Counted from the stretch's first letter, positions 1 to 12,060 are shown. The stretch is DNA of 64,000 bases from Prunus persica (GCF_000346465.2 NC_034011.1:13329339-13393338); one strand, 5' to 3'. Notes: generated from the letters alone by a model not told the origin. Program-made: numbers and translations.

Positions 1-471
1 ATGCGGTCCTTTAAACTGATTGTTCTTCTATCTGGTCTTCTTCCAAACCCAAAGTTGGAAACCTCAGTGCTACATTATCATCCCCTTGCCAGTACAGTTG
101 AGGGTCTGGGTAATTATGTTTCGATCTATTCTACATTTGCAGAATGCTGCATTCATCTTGGTTCCTAGCGGATTTGGAGATCGTGGTGTGAAAGTATGAT
201 ATTAGCTGCAAAGTATGCCAGAGAGAACAATGTTCCTTATCTTGGGATTTGTTTGGGCGTGCAAACTTCCGTGATTGAGTTCGCAAGATCCGTAATCGAC
301 ATTTCTTTCACTAACATGTTTTCTTCTAATTTTAAGACCATATATCAGCCCTAATTTAATTACTTGTTTTAGGTTTTGAGTTTAGAAAGGGCGGACAGCA
401 CAGAGTTCGATGAACATACACCAAATCTCGTTGTAGTTTTTATGCCTGAGGTACAAATTAATGGTGATGCT

Positions 472-705
472 TGTTGGCGTGACTTGTGGATATTGACTTA
501 CTTTCCTTACACACCAAGAATTCCTATTATAATTGTAATTAATGTACTTTAATTCCTGATTTCCTACTGCAAATACATTTAGGAATTTATTATTTACTTG
601 CCCATTCAGGTTTCGTTGTATTATAAATATGACCTTCTACAAGGAGAAGAATACACAGAAAATTCCCACAAACAAATATTCTCTCATAGTTTTCATTTTT
701 TAGCA
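472..705 (+). repeat. 5' LTR of copia A
   Basis: TG...CA ended, 234 bp, near-identical to 4653-4886. A TATA-like TATAAATATG lies at about 622-631, a plausible promoter. Confidence 0.93.
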
Positions 706-717
706 TGGTATCAGAGC
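706..717 (+). other. Primer-binding site of copia A
   Basis: TGGTATCAGAGC starts at the first base after the 5' LTR and is complementary to the 3' end of initiator tRNA-Met, the usual plant copia primer. Confidence 0.9.
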
Positions 718-847
718 GGCGATCTTGGAATTGCTGAGTCTAATTTCAAACCCCCGCCGCTGCTATGGGGGTTGATGATTTTTTCAACCCACATGGAGGT
801 AGCACCACCGACTCCTTCTCTCATTCTCCACCAACCATCGTTGAGTT

Positions 848-3800
848 GAGTGCCCAGATGGCTCCGCTCCTACAGATGCAGACTTTGACCCCGAACCCGA
901 TCCCGAATCAGGATCCTCTTTTGACGACCCCGACCCCGACTATGACGACGACGACCTCGACCCCGACTCCGAAGACGACCCCGACCCCCACTCCGATGAT
1001 GACCCCAACCCCGAATTTGTCTCTGATTCAGACCTTGATCCCGATTTCGACTCCGACTCCGGCCCGACTCAGGCTCAGATTCTGATCCCAATTCCTACTC
1101 TACCTGTATCCTATGCATCTTCCGCTGCACAGATTATGACTACTATACTAACGACCTCGACACATGGACTAGATTGCGCATATTGTGGTGATCCGAGACA
1201 CACTTGTGAGACTTGTTTTAAATCACATGGCTACCCCAATTGGTGGGCTACTCTTATAGATCGAGGACAATGCAATATGACCAGTAATGGTACTGGTTAT
1301 GGATTCCATACTTCCGATAAGATTGATTCCAGGAGCTGGATAATTGATTCTGGTGCAACTGATCATATGACGTTTGATCCTGATGATTTTCTGAATACTA
1401 CACAACCTCGACGAACCTGTATTGCAAATGCCAATGGTGTTACTTATCCTGTGACAGGGGCTGGCATCCTCTCTTACACTGTCTAATACTTTACTTGTTC
1501 CATCTTTATCCACTAAATTGTTGTCAGTTAGTCAGCTTACTGAACAATTGAATTATTGTGTACTCATTTACCCAAGTTTTTGTTTGCTTCAGGATATTCA
1601 CACTAAGGAGATTCTTGGTCATGGTACTAAGAGAGGGGGGCTATATTATGTCGATGACTTCAGTCCCGGCATGGCTAACAGCGTGACACATCCCTTTGAT
1701 AGCAAACAAAAGCAAATCTGGTTGTGGCACCGTCGATTAGGACATCTGTCTTTTAGTTATATGAAGCATCTTATACCAGATTTATTCTCAGGTTTCAAGG
1801 ACTCTGACTTCACATGTGATACTTGTATTTTGGCCAAGAGTCACCGTGTGCCCTACCTGTTGAGTACGAACAAGTGTACTACTCCATTTACGTTAATTCA
1901 CTCTGATGTTTGGGGACCTTCTCCTATCACTGCTCCTTCTGGTGTTCGATGGTTTGTCACATTCATCGATGATTGTACACGGATGACATGGCTTTATTTG
2001 CTGAAGAATAAAAACGAAGTGTTTTCCTGTTTTCAGTCCTTCCACAAACAGATGAAAACTCAGTTTAATGCTCAAATCCAGATTCTTCGCTCAGACAATG
2101 GTGGAGAATTTGTCAATCACGACTTTCAGACTTACTTCCAACAACATGGAATTATCCATGAGACGACTTGTCCTCAGACACCACAACAAAATGGTGTTGC
2201 TGAACGAAAGAATCGACATCTTCTTGAAACCGCCCGAGCACTTCTGATTGGCGCTCATGTTCCTCACCATCACTGGGATGATGCTATTGTCACCGCAGTT
2301 CATCTGATCAACCGCATGTCTTCTGGTGTACTGACCTTTAAAACTCCCTTACAGGTGCTTGCACAACACAGACCTCTGCCTTCTGTTTTGGTACTCATAC
2401 CCCGAATCTATGGATGTGTGGCTTTCGTTCATCTCCACAAAAATCAACGTAGCAAACTTGATCCATGTGTGCTTCGTTGTGTTTTTGTGGGTTATGCCAC
2501 TCATCAGAAAGGCTACCGTTGTTATCACCCTCCTACCCAACGAACCTATGTCACTTTGGATGTGACCTTTCTGGAATCTGAGCTGTTCTTCCAAGACCCA
2601 TCATCCAATTCTACACTTCAGGGGAGATACGAAGTGAAGAGCAGAATTGGAGCAACTTGGAAAATAAAGAAATTCTCCTTTGTACAGAAATGATTGATCA
2701 TTCCGAGTCTGGAGCACGAGATTACTCTCTGTCAAAAAGTGACCAATCGCCCATTCATAGCGATCAATTGCCTGACCCACATGATCCATGCGAAGATATT
2801 TCTGATCCGAGTCTCACACCTACAGACAATACAAAATAACAAGATGAAGACCCCCCCTCTAACTCAACAGTACCAACAGACCAATCTCCTGAGAATATCC
2901 TTGAGGTAACTACTCCTACTAGACTTGTGCATTTAGATGATAAAACTATTGGATATCAATTACCTTTCAGGCAAAATTGTGGGAAGCCACCAAACCGTTA
3001 TTCACCTGATATTGGCAAGACATCCAAGTATCCAATTGCAAATCATGTATCTACTGAGAAGCTGTCTGAACCACTCAAGGCTTTTGTGCATCAGTTGTCT
3101 GCTATCCATATTCGAACCAAGGTCTCCGAAGCATTGAAAGATCCTAAGTGGGTCCAAGCTATAAAAGAGGAGATGAAAGCCCTTGAGAAAAATCAGACTT
3201 GGACATTGGAGACTATACCCCGAGGAAAAAAGACTATCGGATGTAGATGGGTGTTTAATATAAAACACAATGCAGATGGATCTATCGAGCGATACAAGGC
3301 AAGACTTGTGGCAAAAGGGTACACACAGACCTATGGTATAGATTATGAAGAAACCTTTGCTCCAGTTGCAAAGTTAAACACCGTCAGAGTCTTATTATCC
3401 CTTGCAGCTAATTTGGATTGGCCACTACACCAGTTTGATGTAAAGAATGCTTTTCTACATGGCGAACTCACGGAGGAGGTGTATATGGACATTCCTCCTG
3501 GATATAATACTACTCAGACTGGAACAGTTTGCAGGTTACGAAAAGCATTGTATGGATTGAAATAGTCACCATGTGCATGGTTTGGACGGTTCACCATGGC
3601 AATGAAGAACAATGGTTTCAAACAGTACAACTCAGATCATACTCTATTCTTGAAACATCGAAAAGGGAAGGTAACAGCATTAATAATCTATGTTGATGAT
3701 ATGATTATTACTGGGAATGATAAACAGGAAATATCACAGCTACAAGACTATCTGGCTACGGAGTTTGAGATGAAGGATCTTGGTGGACTCAAGTATTTCT

Positions 3801-4645
3801 TGGGAATTGAGGTGGCTCGATCGCAGCAAGGCATATTTCTCTCTCAAAGGAAATATGTCTTAGACTTGTTGACAGACACAGGAATGCTAGATTGTAAACC
3901 TGCGGACACTCCTATTATTCAGAATCATCATCTTGGAGAATATCCGGATCAAGTTCCAACTAACAAAGAAAGATACCAAAGGTTAGTGGGAAGATTGATC
4001 TATTTGTCACATACTCGACCAGACATTGCTTATGCGGTGAGCGTTGTCAGTCAATTTATGCACTCTCCTAGTGAAGACCAAATGAACGCAGTTCTTCGGA
4101 TACTTAGATATTTGAAGTCTGCACCTGGAAAAGGACTTATGTTCTCAAAGCATGGTCATCTAAATATTGATGGTTATTCAGATGCAGATTGGGCAGGTAA
4201 TGTAACAGATAGAAAATCCACATCGGGTTACTTCACATTCGTGGGAGGTAATTTGGTGACATAGAGAAGCAAGAAACAGAATGTAGTAGCTTTATCCAGT
4301 GTAGAAGCCGAGTTCAGAGGCATGACTAAAGGGATTTGTGAACCTCTTTGGTTAAGAAAGTTGCTTACTGAACTTGGGTATAAACCTACATCCATAATGA
4401 ATCTCTTTTGTAACAACAAGGCTGCTATAGCCATTGCACAAAATCCGGTTCAGCATGATCGTACTAAACATGTTGAGGTGGATCGACACTTCATCAAACA
4501 AAAGCTTGAGGCTAAAGTGTTTCAGTTTCCTTTTGTGAAATCCGAGGATCAATTGGCGGATATTTTGACAAAGGCGATTTCCAGTAAAGCATTCCACAAT
4601 TCACTAGATCAGTTGGGCATTGGCGACATCTATGCACCAACGTGA
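848..4645 (+). pseudogene. gag-pol polyprotein of copia A, multiply disrupted
   Basis: The open stretch 848-1486 starts with a strongly acidic Asp/Pro-rich region (to about 1085) in place of a normal gag core. It continues in frame into a CCHC-type knuckle (CAYCGDPRHTCETC, about 1170) and the protease signature IIDSGATDHM. A two-base loss near 1484 shifts frame into integrase (1518-2693: LWHRRLGHL and CDTC zinc site; DDE residues in HSDVWGP, RSDNGGEF, NGVAERKN). RT follows from 2927, with a TAG at about 3563 where the family has Gln (GLKQSP), then YVDDMIITG near 3690. A second TAG at 4262 sits where Trp is expected before RSKKQNVVALSS. RNase H (4265-4645) ends IGDIYAPT. The element cannot make a full polyprotein; trans-mobilisation is possible since LTRs and PBS remain. 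Confidence 0.88.
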
Positions 4646-4652
4646 GGGGGAG

Positions 4653-4886
4653 TGTTGGCGTGACTTGTGGATATTGACTTACTTTCCTTACACACCAAGA
4701 ATTCCTATTATAATTGTAATTAATTTACTTTAATTCCTGATTTCCTACTGCAAATAGATTTAGGAACTTATTATTTACTTGCCCATTCAGGTTTCGTTAT
4801 ATTATAAATATGACCTTCTACAAGGAGAAGAATACACAGAAAATTCCCACAAACAAATATTCTCTCATAGTTTTCATGTTTTAGCA
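4653..4886 (+). repeat. 3' LTR of copia A
   Basis: TG...CA ended, 234 bp, directly after a polypurine tract; five substitutions relative to the left LTR counted by eye. Confidence 0.93.
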
Positions 4887-5020
4887 ATTGTTTCCTATTC
4901 AGTTATGAAATACATATGGCTGCAACATTCTTCCCGTGATAGTTGATTCTTTTATGTTTGCATATAGGGTTCAAGAACACATATGGGAAGCACAGTGAGA
5001 CTGGGATCCAGAAGAACACT

Positions 5021-5129
5021 TTTCCACCCAGTGACCACCAATATTTGGACACTGATTGCATTTGGTGACCAAAAATGGTAGTAATTGTGACAAAATGGGT
5101 GGCCACTAATACCTGTTTTTCTTGTAGTG
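5021..5129 (+). mobile_element. CACTA-type terminal remnant
   Basis: The end TTTTTCTTGTAGTG (to 5129) is the reverse complement of a typical CACTA terminus, CACTACAAGAAAAA. Before it, related words (GTGACCACCAAT, GGTGACCAAAAATGG, GGTGGCCACTAAT) look like subterminal repeats. It directly follows the last recognisable CTP synthase codon. The other end is not obvious, so only the terminus is called. Confidence 0.4.
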
Positions 5130-5410
5130 TTTGCAACTTTGCATAAATAACATCAAAAGCTTCAACAACCAAAGCACTTACAAATTTACACGGAGAGCAT
5201 TAGCCTCACCAATATTACATGGAAAAATTATCTAAAGAAGAAAAACAATACTTAGAAAGTGATTTGTGGCCAGGTGAGAAAAATTGTTCCTCCCTCTGTC
5301 TGCATTAACCATCTTGTTGAAGGACTGACGTGTTAACTAAATCAGCAACCTAGAACGAATGTGGGGTAGATATAGTATAACAACATAAACATTAATTGTC
5401 ATTATCCAAC

Positions 5411-5533
5411 GGGGGTCTAGTCCAATGAAAATGGGCATTGACTTGCAAATCAGTGGTTTTAGGTTCGACACCTTGATAGTGTGTGAGAAAATTCACTATC
5501 CACCTTCCTAACTTTTGTAAAAAAAGAAGAAAA
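5411..5533 (+). mobile_element. tRNA-derived SINE-like repeat
   Basis: A box-A-like TCTAGTCCAATG (about 5416) and a box-B-like GGTTCGACACC (5462-5472) are spaced as in a pol III promoter, and the stretch ends in an A-rich tail (AAAAAAAGAAGAAAA). It is not a tRNA gene, as no cloverleaf closes. Family and exact ends were not tested. Confidence 0.4.
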
Positions 5534-5798
5534 TTTTTCACTACATAGAATATTTAAAATAAAAAATAGTCACAACTTTCTAAAGAGGAAGAAATCTTCC
5601 CTACACTGGTACCTGTTCTCTTTGTTGGTAGCCACCACTCTCATTCTCTCTCACTGGTATCTTAATCTCCTCTTAAGGACAAAATAGCCATAGCAAATAA
5701 GTAATAAATGCAAATTGGGCCTAGTTTCAGTAAGTTTAACACAAGGGTTTTTCCCAGCATTTTCAGCATGGATCTTTTCTATATAGACCCCATCACTG

Positions 5799-5872
5799 TT
5801 CCTATGTCTTGAAGTAATTGGTGCATGGTTCACTTGTAATGCACTTTTCCATACATCTGCAGCTTTTCCAAC
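5799..5872 (-). pseudogene. TNL gene scrap (NBS region)
   Basis: The plus-strand text CCTATGTCTTGAAGTAATTG matches TNL1 at about 13676-13695 (minus-strand protein HQLLQDMG). The next ~35 bases match TNL1 at 13933-13970 (AADVWKNAL). Two non-adjacent NBS pieces are therefore joined here by an internal deletion. Confidence 0.6.
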
Positions 5873-5924
5873 TCAAACTTTGATGCGTATCCCATAAGTC
5901 CATGTATGAGACGACTCCTATATG

Positions 5925-6430
5925 GATAGGGCTGTAAATTGGATTGAAAATTCGATTCTGACCGATTCTGGTCCGAAAATTTTCAAAAAAATCCGACTCC
6001 GATACATCCGATATCCGAAAGTGCCAAAATCCGAAATTCCCATGTCACTTTAAGATTATGTATTTTTTACTATACTACATAACAAAAATGCATGTGTGCT
6101 TATTACCTATGAATCATGATAGCAGTATATGTGTGCTTCTCTAGAACAAGGCCAACGCAATTTTTTTTTTTTAAATGAACAAATATACATATCACAATTT
6201 ATTTTTCCATTAAATTGTCATTAGCTAATATCAGGTGAAATATTTTCATATGGTTTTAGATGTACGTGTGTATCTTTTGTTTTTGTTACAATATGTATAC
6301 CTAAAACATAAAAGATTGGAATTGGAAGTTATATTGAATTCTGAACATTTTCGGATTGGGATTCGGAAAATGTCAAAATCCGGTTCCGGTCTGTTCTGGC
6401 CAAAATCAAGTAAACCATCCACTATGATCA
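5925..6430. mobile_element. MITE-like inverted-repeat element
   Basis: The left part (AGGGCTGTAAATTGGATT, then repeated TCCGA/CCGAAA words) is an imperfect inverted repeat of the right part (TTCGGAAAATGTCAAAATCC to AAGTAAACCATCC). The style is that of hAT-like non-autonomous elements. The middle is AT-rich with no coding signal. It sits inside the decayed tail of TNL1; no clean TSD was found. Confidence 0.4.
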
Positions 6431-6433
6431 CAA

Positions 6434-7005
6434 ATAAAGTATTCACCCACCTTATTTTTATAATTTTTATGTAACCTTGATGCTGATGCTGACACATCTC
6501 CCGCAACGACATGATTCTGGCTCGAAGGTGTAGTTGTTTCATGCTGGAACATTGTGGTTATATATCTTCAGTTACAGTACCCTCATTATTATTCTGCTCG
6601 TACAGAAGCTGGATTCCAAATTCCTTTGTCAACATATCATCTTCATCTCCTCTAACCGAAACACGTATTTCTTCCCCACCCTCCAATTCATCGTTTGCGA
6701 ATCGCCAATGACTAAGCCATAACACATGTTCCTTCTCTTTTGGAATCCCTATAGGTCCACTTAAGACCCTTGGTCTCATTACTGATGTGAAGAATGGGAA
6801 CGCACGAGTAAAATCTCAATCCTCTTTCAACAAACTTACCATGTGCATACACAACACATGCATTTAGGCCTCGGATCTTCAAATTAAGATATGGAGGTAT
6901 AGTTATAGACAGCTCAGAGTTACCCATGCTCGACTTGTAGCAGAACCAATCTGGAACCTCGCTCCCAGGAAGGAATATGCTAAATATACCACATTCATCC
7001 AGTCC
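6434..7005 (-). pseudogene. TNL1 C-JID (post-LRR) exon
   Basis: Starts GLDECGIFSIFLPGSEVPDWF, then LNLKIRGLNACVVYA and NETKGLKWTY. The frame is lost near 6752 and the other frame carries KEKEHVLWLSHWRFANDELEGGEE and EFGIQLLYE. This is the C-terminal jelly-roll/Ig-like domain of TNLs that helps bind effectors. Its last part is broken by the MITE at 5925-6430. Confidence 0.85.
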
Positions 7006-7098
7006 CTGTTTCATGCATGCATGGAGAGATTTATATATGTTCAAATATTACAGGCCACAGAAAATAATCATCATAAAAAACTATACAATACATTTGAA

Positions 7099-7119
7099 AG
7101 AGAGAGAGAGAGAGAGAGA
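7099..7119. repeat. (GA)n microsatellite in TNL1 intron
   Basis: A GA run next to the splice donor of LRR exon 2. On the coding strand it is a CT tract starting directly after GTT. It occupies the same place as the GA runs in TNL3 and TNL2. Confidence 0.9.
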
Positions 7120-7134
7120 ACCTGGAGAGGACCC

Positions 7135-7490
7135 TGTTAGTATTCTCTGATATCTGTATTTCAGATTAGGAAGAAGTGCACATTCTAGAGCATTTAGCTA
7201 GTGAGAGAGTGAAGAGAAAATAGAGAATGCACTGTTCTATTGAAATCTGTCAATTCTACAGCTTACATAGTGTGACTGCCAGGAGAGAAATGTGATTCTC
7301 TTCTAACGGAATTACAGCTGTCATCCTATTAGATGCTTACACATGTCATACCAAATCTAAGCTAGAGAATCCACCTAGACTATGATCTAATGGTTCTCAT
7401 TACATCATTTAAATAGACTTAGCAGAAAAACAGAACAAATAGAAGATAGCTTCAGCTCTAAGAAATCTGCTGCAGGATTATATTTCAACA
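7135..7490 (-). repeat. 3' LTR of copia B
   Basis: 356 bp, TG...CA, preceded in element sense by the purine tract AGAAGGGAG. Confidence 0.93.
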
Positions 7491-10400
7491 CTCCCTTCTA
7501 ATCCTTTAGCTGATTTCACACCAAGCAAGCTTCTCAGCCTCACAAACCGATCCTTAGGCAGAGCTTTAGTCAAAATGTCTGCTATCTGATCTTCTGTTTT
7601 GCAGTATACCAGTTCAATTTCTTTTGCTTGAATGGCTTCCCTTATAAAATGAAATTTTCTGCTGATGTGTCTTGTCTTTTGGTGATGAACTGGATTCCTT
7701 GCCATAGCAATTGCTGAGGTGTTATCACATAGGATGTGAGTCCCTTCTATCTATTCTTCACCAAAATCTTCAAGCACAAATCTCAGCCACTTAGCTTGTG
7801 AAGTTGCTTCTGCAGCACTCACATACTCAGCTTCGGCTGTAGATAGAGCAACTGTGTTTTGCTTGATGGAAGCCCAAGAGAACATGCCTGAGCCTAGTGT
7901 GAAGGCATATCCTGAGGTGCTCCTCATATCATCTTCACTCCCAGCCCAGTCACTGTCACAGTACCCAATTAGAGTAGCTGTCTTCCCCTTTGCAAACTCA
8001 ATTCCAAAATCCAATGTGCCTTGAATGTATCTCAGCACCCTTTTACCAGTTCCCATGTGTTTCTTTGAGGGATTGTGCATAAACCTAGCAAGCAAGCTAG
8101 ATGCAAACATGACATCTGGTCTTGTGGCAGTCAGATAAAGCAGACTTCCTACAATCTGTCTGAATTCACTTTCATCTGCTGCTTCACTCCCATCTTCTCT
8201 ACACAATTTCTCATTCACCACTAATGGAATTGCCACTGACTTGCAGTCTCTCATTCCAAACTTCTCAAGAATTTTCATGGCATATTTCTTTTGATGAATG
8301 AAAATATGCTTGTCAGTTTGTTCCACTCCCATGCCAAGAAAATGGTGCAACAGACCCAAGTCTATCATCTCATAGTGTTGCATGATATCTTGTTTAAATT
8401 CTTCAAGCATTTTAGGACAGCTTCCAGTATATATAATGTCATCTACATAGAGGGAGACAATGATAATACCTGAGGTGTCACTTGTTTTGATATAGAGAGT
8501 AGCTTCACTTAAGCTTTTCTTGAAACCTGTAGTGTTGAAATAGGCATCTATTTCATCATACCAGGCCCTTGGGGCTTGCTTCAGTCCATATAGAGCCTTG
8601 TTCAACCTGAACACCTTGGTTTCCTTGCTCTCTTGAACATATCCTTGAGGTTGTTCAACATAAACTTCCTCCTTTAGAATGCCATTGAGAAAGGCAGACT
8701 TCACATCCAATTGAAATAGGTTCCATTCCTTTTGTGCTGCAAGAGCTATCAAAGTTCTGATGGTGTCAAGTCTTGCCACAGGGGCAAATGTCTCATTATA
8801 GTCGATTCCAGGCTTCTGTGAGTAGCCTTTAGCCACAAGCCTAGCTTTATTCTTCTACACAGTACCATCTAGGTTCAGTTTGACCTTGTAGACCCACTTA
8901 ACACCAATTACTGGTTTGTTAGATGGCCTGTCAACTAATTTCCAAGTATTGTTCTTCTCAATCATCTCCAATTCAGCCTCCATTGCACATCTCCATGATT
9001 CATCCAAATCTGCTTCTTCAAAGCTGTCAGGTTCTACAATGCATATGTTGCATTGTGCCATGATGTCATTAATACTCCTCCACTTGTGAGGTGTGTGATC
9101 AAGCCTTTGAGTCTCATCAAACATTTCTTCCCCTTGAGGTGCACTTTCTTCTTCCATTTGCATTTGAGTATCCAAGAACTGAGATTGGTCATCTAATACC
9201 CTCTGTTCAGTTTCTGCAATATCTTGATTTACATCTGGCATAGGTATTCCCACATCTGTGCTAGGATTCTCCCATTTCCATGAGACTTCTTCATCAAAAT
9301 AGACATCCCTAGACAAGATAATCTTTCTAGTCTTAGGATCATACAGTCTATAGCCATTTTCACACAATCCATAGCCCACAAAAATGCATTTATGACTGTT
9401 TTCTTCCAACTTGTGTCTCAAAATAGAAGGAATAAGCACATGACATAGGCATCCAAACACTTTCAAGTGTGCAATACCTGGCTTTCTTCCTGTATAGGCC
9501 TCAAATGGTGTCATTTTCTCAAGAGACTTAGAAGGACATCTGTTGAGAAGGTAGACTGCTGTATGAACAGCTTCTGCCCAAAACTCATATGGAAGACTCT
9601 TTTCATGTAGCATAGACTTTTCCATCTCAATCACAGTCCTGTTCTTCCTCTCAGCAACTCCATTTTGCTGAGGGGAATATGCTACTGTCAGTTGTCTTTG
9701 TATTCCAGCCTCACTACAGTATGCAAGAAATTCATTTGACATGAATTCTCCACCTCTGTCACTTCTAAGTGATGTCACTTTGTGTCCACTCTGCAATTCT
9801 GTCATTGCTTTGAACTTCTTGAAACATTCAAAAGCATTAGATTTATTTCTGAGAAAATAAACCCAAGCCATTCTTGTATGGTCATCAATGAATAACAGGA
9901 AATATCTGTTTTCTGACATTGATACAATCTGCATTGGACCACAGATGTCAGTGTGAACTAATTCAAGTGGAGACTGAGCTCTCCAAGTAGATTCTGCAGG
10001 AAATGAGTCTCTATGCTGCTTTCCCAGCTTGCAGCCTTCACAAACTGCTAAATCCTTTTCCAGACTAGGCAGTCCATGAACCATGTCTTGATTTGCCAGC
10101 ATCCTGATGCTTTGATCATTAAGATGACCCAGCCTTTTATGCCAAGTCTGCAAACTGTGAGTCACACTTGCTCTCAGCACCAACTGAGTAGCAGGTACCA
10201 TTGTGAGAGAGAAACACCTATTGCTAGTCATTGGAACCTTAGCTATAGGATTTTGCAGTGACCAATCATCAAAAATTGTCACCATTCCCTTTCCAAATAC
10301 TAAACAATACCCATGTTCCATCATCTGACCAACACTTAGCAAGTTCTCTTCTAACCCAGGCACCAACATCACTTCTTGAATGTGTTTTCTGCCTGTCTTG

Positions 10401-11584
10401 GTTTCTATTACAAGAGTACCTTTTCCTGCAACTTGAACCGTCTCTCCAGTCCCCATTTTCACCTTGGAAGTTACATCCCTTCGAATATCTATCAGTAGCC
10501 TTTCATCTCCTGTCATGTGGTTGCTACAGCCACTGTCCACATACCAAGAATTGTTCAATTTCACATTTGTCACAGCATTGCATGCATAAAACAGTGTTCC
10601 AATTTCTTCAACCTGATTGGCATAATTCACCTTCTGCACAGGTTGATTGTCATGGCAGTTTTTAACCATGTGACCAAACTTTCCACATCCTCTGCATTTT
10701 GGTTTTCCTTCAAACCAGCACTTGCCATAGTGCAGTTTTTCATAGTGCTTGCAGGGTGTTTTGGTTCCTTCACTTGATGCATTTGGTTTGGAATTAGAAT
10801 TAGACTTGTTATTCCAATTCTTCCCATTTTCCTTCCAGTTCTTCTGAGACTTGTTACCTCCAGAAGAACTTCCATTCTTAGAGCTTTTACTCTCTATGTT
10901 CAAGGTAGTAAAAGCCTTTTCTGTGGAGTTTTCAGTGTGTCTATCTAATCTGAGCTCAAAGTTCTTGAGAGATGCAACCACTTCTTGAATTTCAAGAGTG
11001 TCAAAATCCTTTGAATGCTCAATCACAGAACATATAGAGTCATAAGATCTAGGCAAGCTAATAAGCAATTTCTGCACAACTCTTTCTCTTGGTAACTCTT
11101 CACCATAACTTTTCATTTGATTAATTAGATCAAACAGTTTAGCAACATAAACAGAGAATGACTCACTATCCTTCATACGAGTGTATTCAAACTCTCTACG
11201 TAGGCCTTGTAGCTTCACACTTCTTACCTGTTTATCACCTCTAAACTCCTGCTTCAGAATATCACATGCACCTTTTGAGGTTTCTTCATTCACTATCCTG
11301 GGAAAAATTTGGTCTGAGACTGCACCTTGGATCAGTCCAAGTGCACGAGCATCTTTCATCAAAGTCTCAGCCGTTACAGACTTCTCTTCTTCTGCAGCTT
11401 TAGATCCTTCTTCCTTTCCTTTTTTTTTCGTTGGATCTGAAGCATCAAAGCCATTTTCAACCAAATCCCACAGTCCATGAGATTTCAAAATGGTCTTCAA
11501 TCGAATGCTCCAAAACTCATAGTTTTCTCCATTGAACACTGGTGTACGAAGCTCAGAGGAGCTTGATCCTGCCATGTTAGACAT
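7478..11584 (-). pseudogene. gag-pol polyprotein of copia B, two nonsense codons
   Basis: A 909-codon open frame (11584-8855) carries gag (NGENYEFWSIRLKTILKSHGLWDLV), a CCHC knuckle (C297, C300, H305, C310), protease D350-S-G and integrase (H482, H487, C515, C518; D546, D609, E645 with the classic D-35-E spacing). A single TAG (8852-8854) interrupts before [15 protein letters not shown] and RNase H continue in the same frame to 7751 (YVDD about 130 codons on; [19 protein letters not shown]). A second TAG (7748-7750) precedes the RNase H end IEGTHILCDNTSAIAMARNP to GLEGSVEI. Both stops fit CAG-to-TAG, i.e. C-to-T decay after insertion. Otherwise it is full length and in one frame. Confidence 0.93.
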
Positions 11585-11704
11585 CAGACGCAGCTAGACA
11601 GGCTTCGTGAAGTTTTGGGTGAGCTCAACGTCAGCTCAGCCAAGCACCAGCTCCTTCCTCACAGATTCACGCCCAATAAACAATCAAACCTGGCTCTGAG
11701 GCCA

Positions 11705-12060
11705 TGTTAGTATTCTCTGATATCTGTATTTCAGATTAGGAAGAAGTGCACATTCTAGAGCATTTAGCTAGTGAGAGAGTGAAGAGAAAATAGAGAATGC
11801 ACTGTTCTATTGAAATCTGTCAATTCTACAGCTTACATAGTGTGACTGCCAGGAGAGAAATGTGATTCTCTTCTAACAGAATTGCAGCTGTCATCCTATT
11901 AGATGCTTACACATGTCATACCAAATCTAAGCTAGAGAATCTACCTAGACTATGATCTAATGGTTCTCATTACATCATTTAAATAGACTTAGCAGAAAAA
12001 CAGAACAAATAGAAGATAGCTTCAGCTCTAAGAAATCTGCTGCAGGATTATATTTCAACA
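11705..12060 (-). repeat. 5' LTR of copia B
   Basis: 356 bp, TG...CA, three substitutions relative to the other LTR. The adjacent PBS is inside at 11689-11704. Confidence 0.93.

Larger units (their letters stand above)
472..4886 (+). mobile_element. Ty1/copia LTR retrotransposon A
   Basis: LTRs of 234 bp (472-705 and 4653-4886) begin TGTTGG and end AGCA. A primer-binding site TGGTATCAGAGC (initiator tRNA-Met type) follows the left LTR at 706-717, and a purine tract GTGAGGGGGAG (4642-4652) precedes the right one. By eye the LTRs differ at 5 of 234 positions, about 2%, so the insertion is fairly recent (roughly under 1 My at commonly used plant rates, an inference). Domain order protease, integrase, RT, RNase H gives Ty1/copia. 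Flanking 5-mers ATGCT and ATTGT are not a clean duplication. The element lies in an intron of the CTP synthase remnant. Confidence 0.93.
143..5024 (+). pseudogene. CTP synthase (glutamine amidotransferase domain) remnant, split by a copia element
   Basis: Three exon-like blocks match the C-terminal glutaminase half of CTP synthase, which makes CTP from UTP with glutamine as nitrogen donor. Block 1 (about 143-291) reads [14 protein letters not shown], then after a one-base deletion near 196, [11 protein letters not shown] and GICLGVQ, which holds the nucleophile Cys. Block 2 (373-450) reads VLSLERADSTEFDEH to VVFMPE. Block 3 (4968-5024) reads GSRTHMGSTVRLGSRRTLF. Introns have GT/AG ends (292-372; 451-4967) and the frame joins in phase 0. 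The second intron contains the whole copia element 472-4886. The single-base deletion and the abrupt end after RTLF at a CACTA-like remnant mark it as a pseudogene. Sequence upstream of 143 is not clearly coding. Confidence 0.8.
7135..12060 (-). mobile_element. Ty1/copia LTR retrotransposon B, young and nearly complete
   Basis: LTRs of 356 bp at 7135-7490 and 11705-12060 (TGTTAG...CAACA) differ at about 3 positions by eye (under 1%). The TSD GACCC is perfect (7130-7134, 12061-12065). The element is on the minus strand: the PBS-like TGGCCTCAGAGCCAGG lies inside the right LTR and a purine tract inside the left LTR. Few mutations and a clean TSD make it the youngest insertion recognised here. 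It broke TNL1. Confidence 0.95.

Noticed and set aside
870..1091. Arg-rich frame on the minus strand (SRSRGRGRR style)
   Set aside because: It is the complement of the acidic Asp/Pro repeat, which is in frame with the zinc knuckle on the plus strand.
5411..5533. tRNA gene
   Set aside because: Box A/B-like words only; no acceptor stem or cloverleaf, so called SINE-like.
11975..12060. Extension of the TNL1 LRR frame beyond 12061
   Set aside because: Read-through into the copia B LTR; the true exon end lies at 7122.
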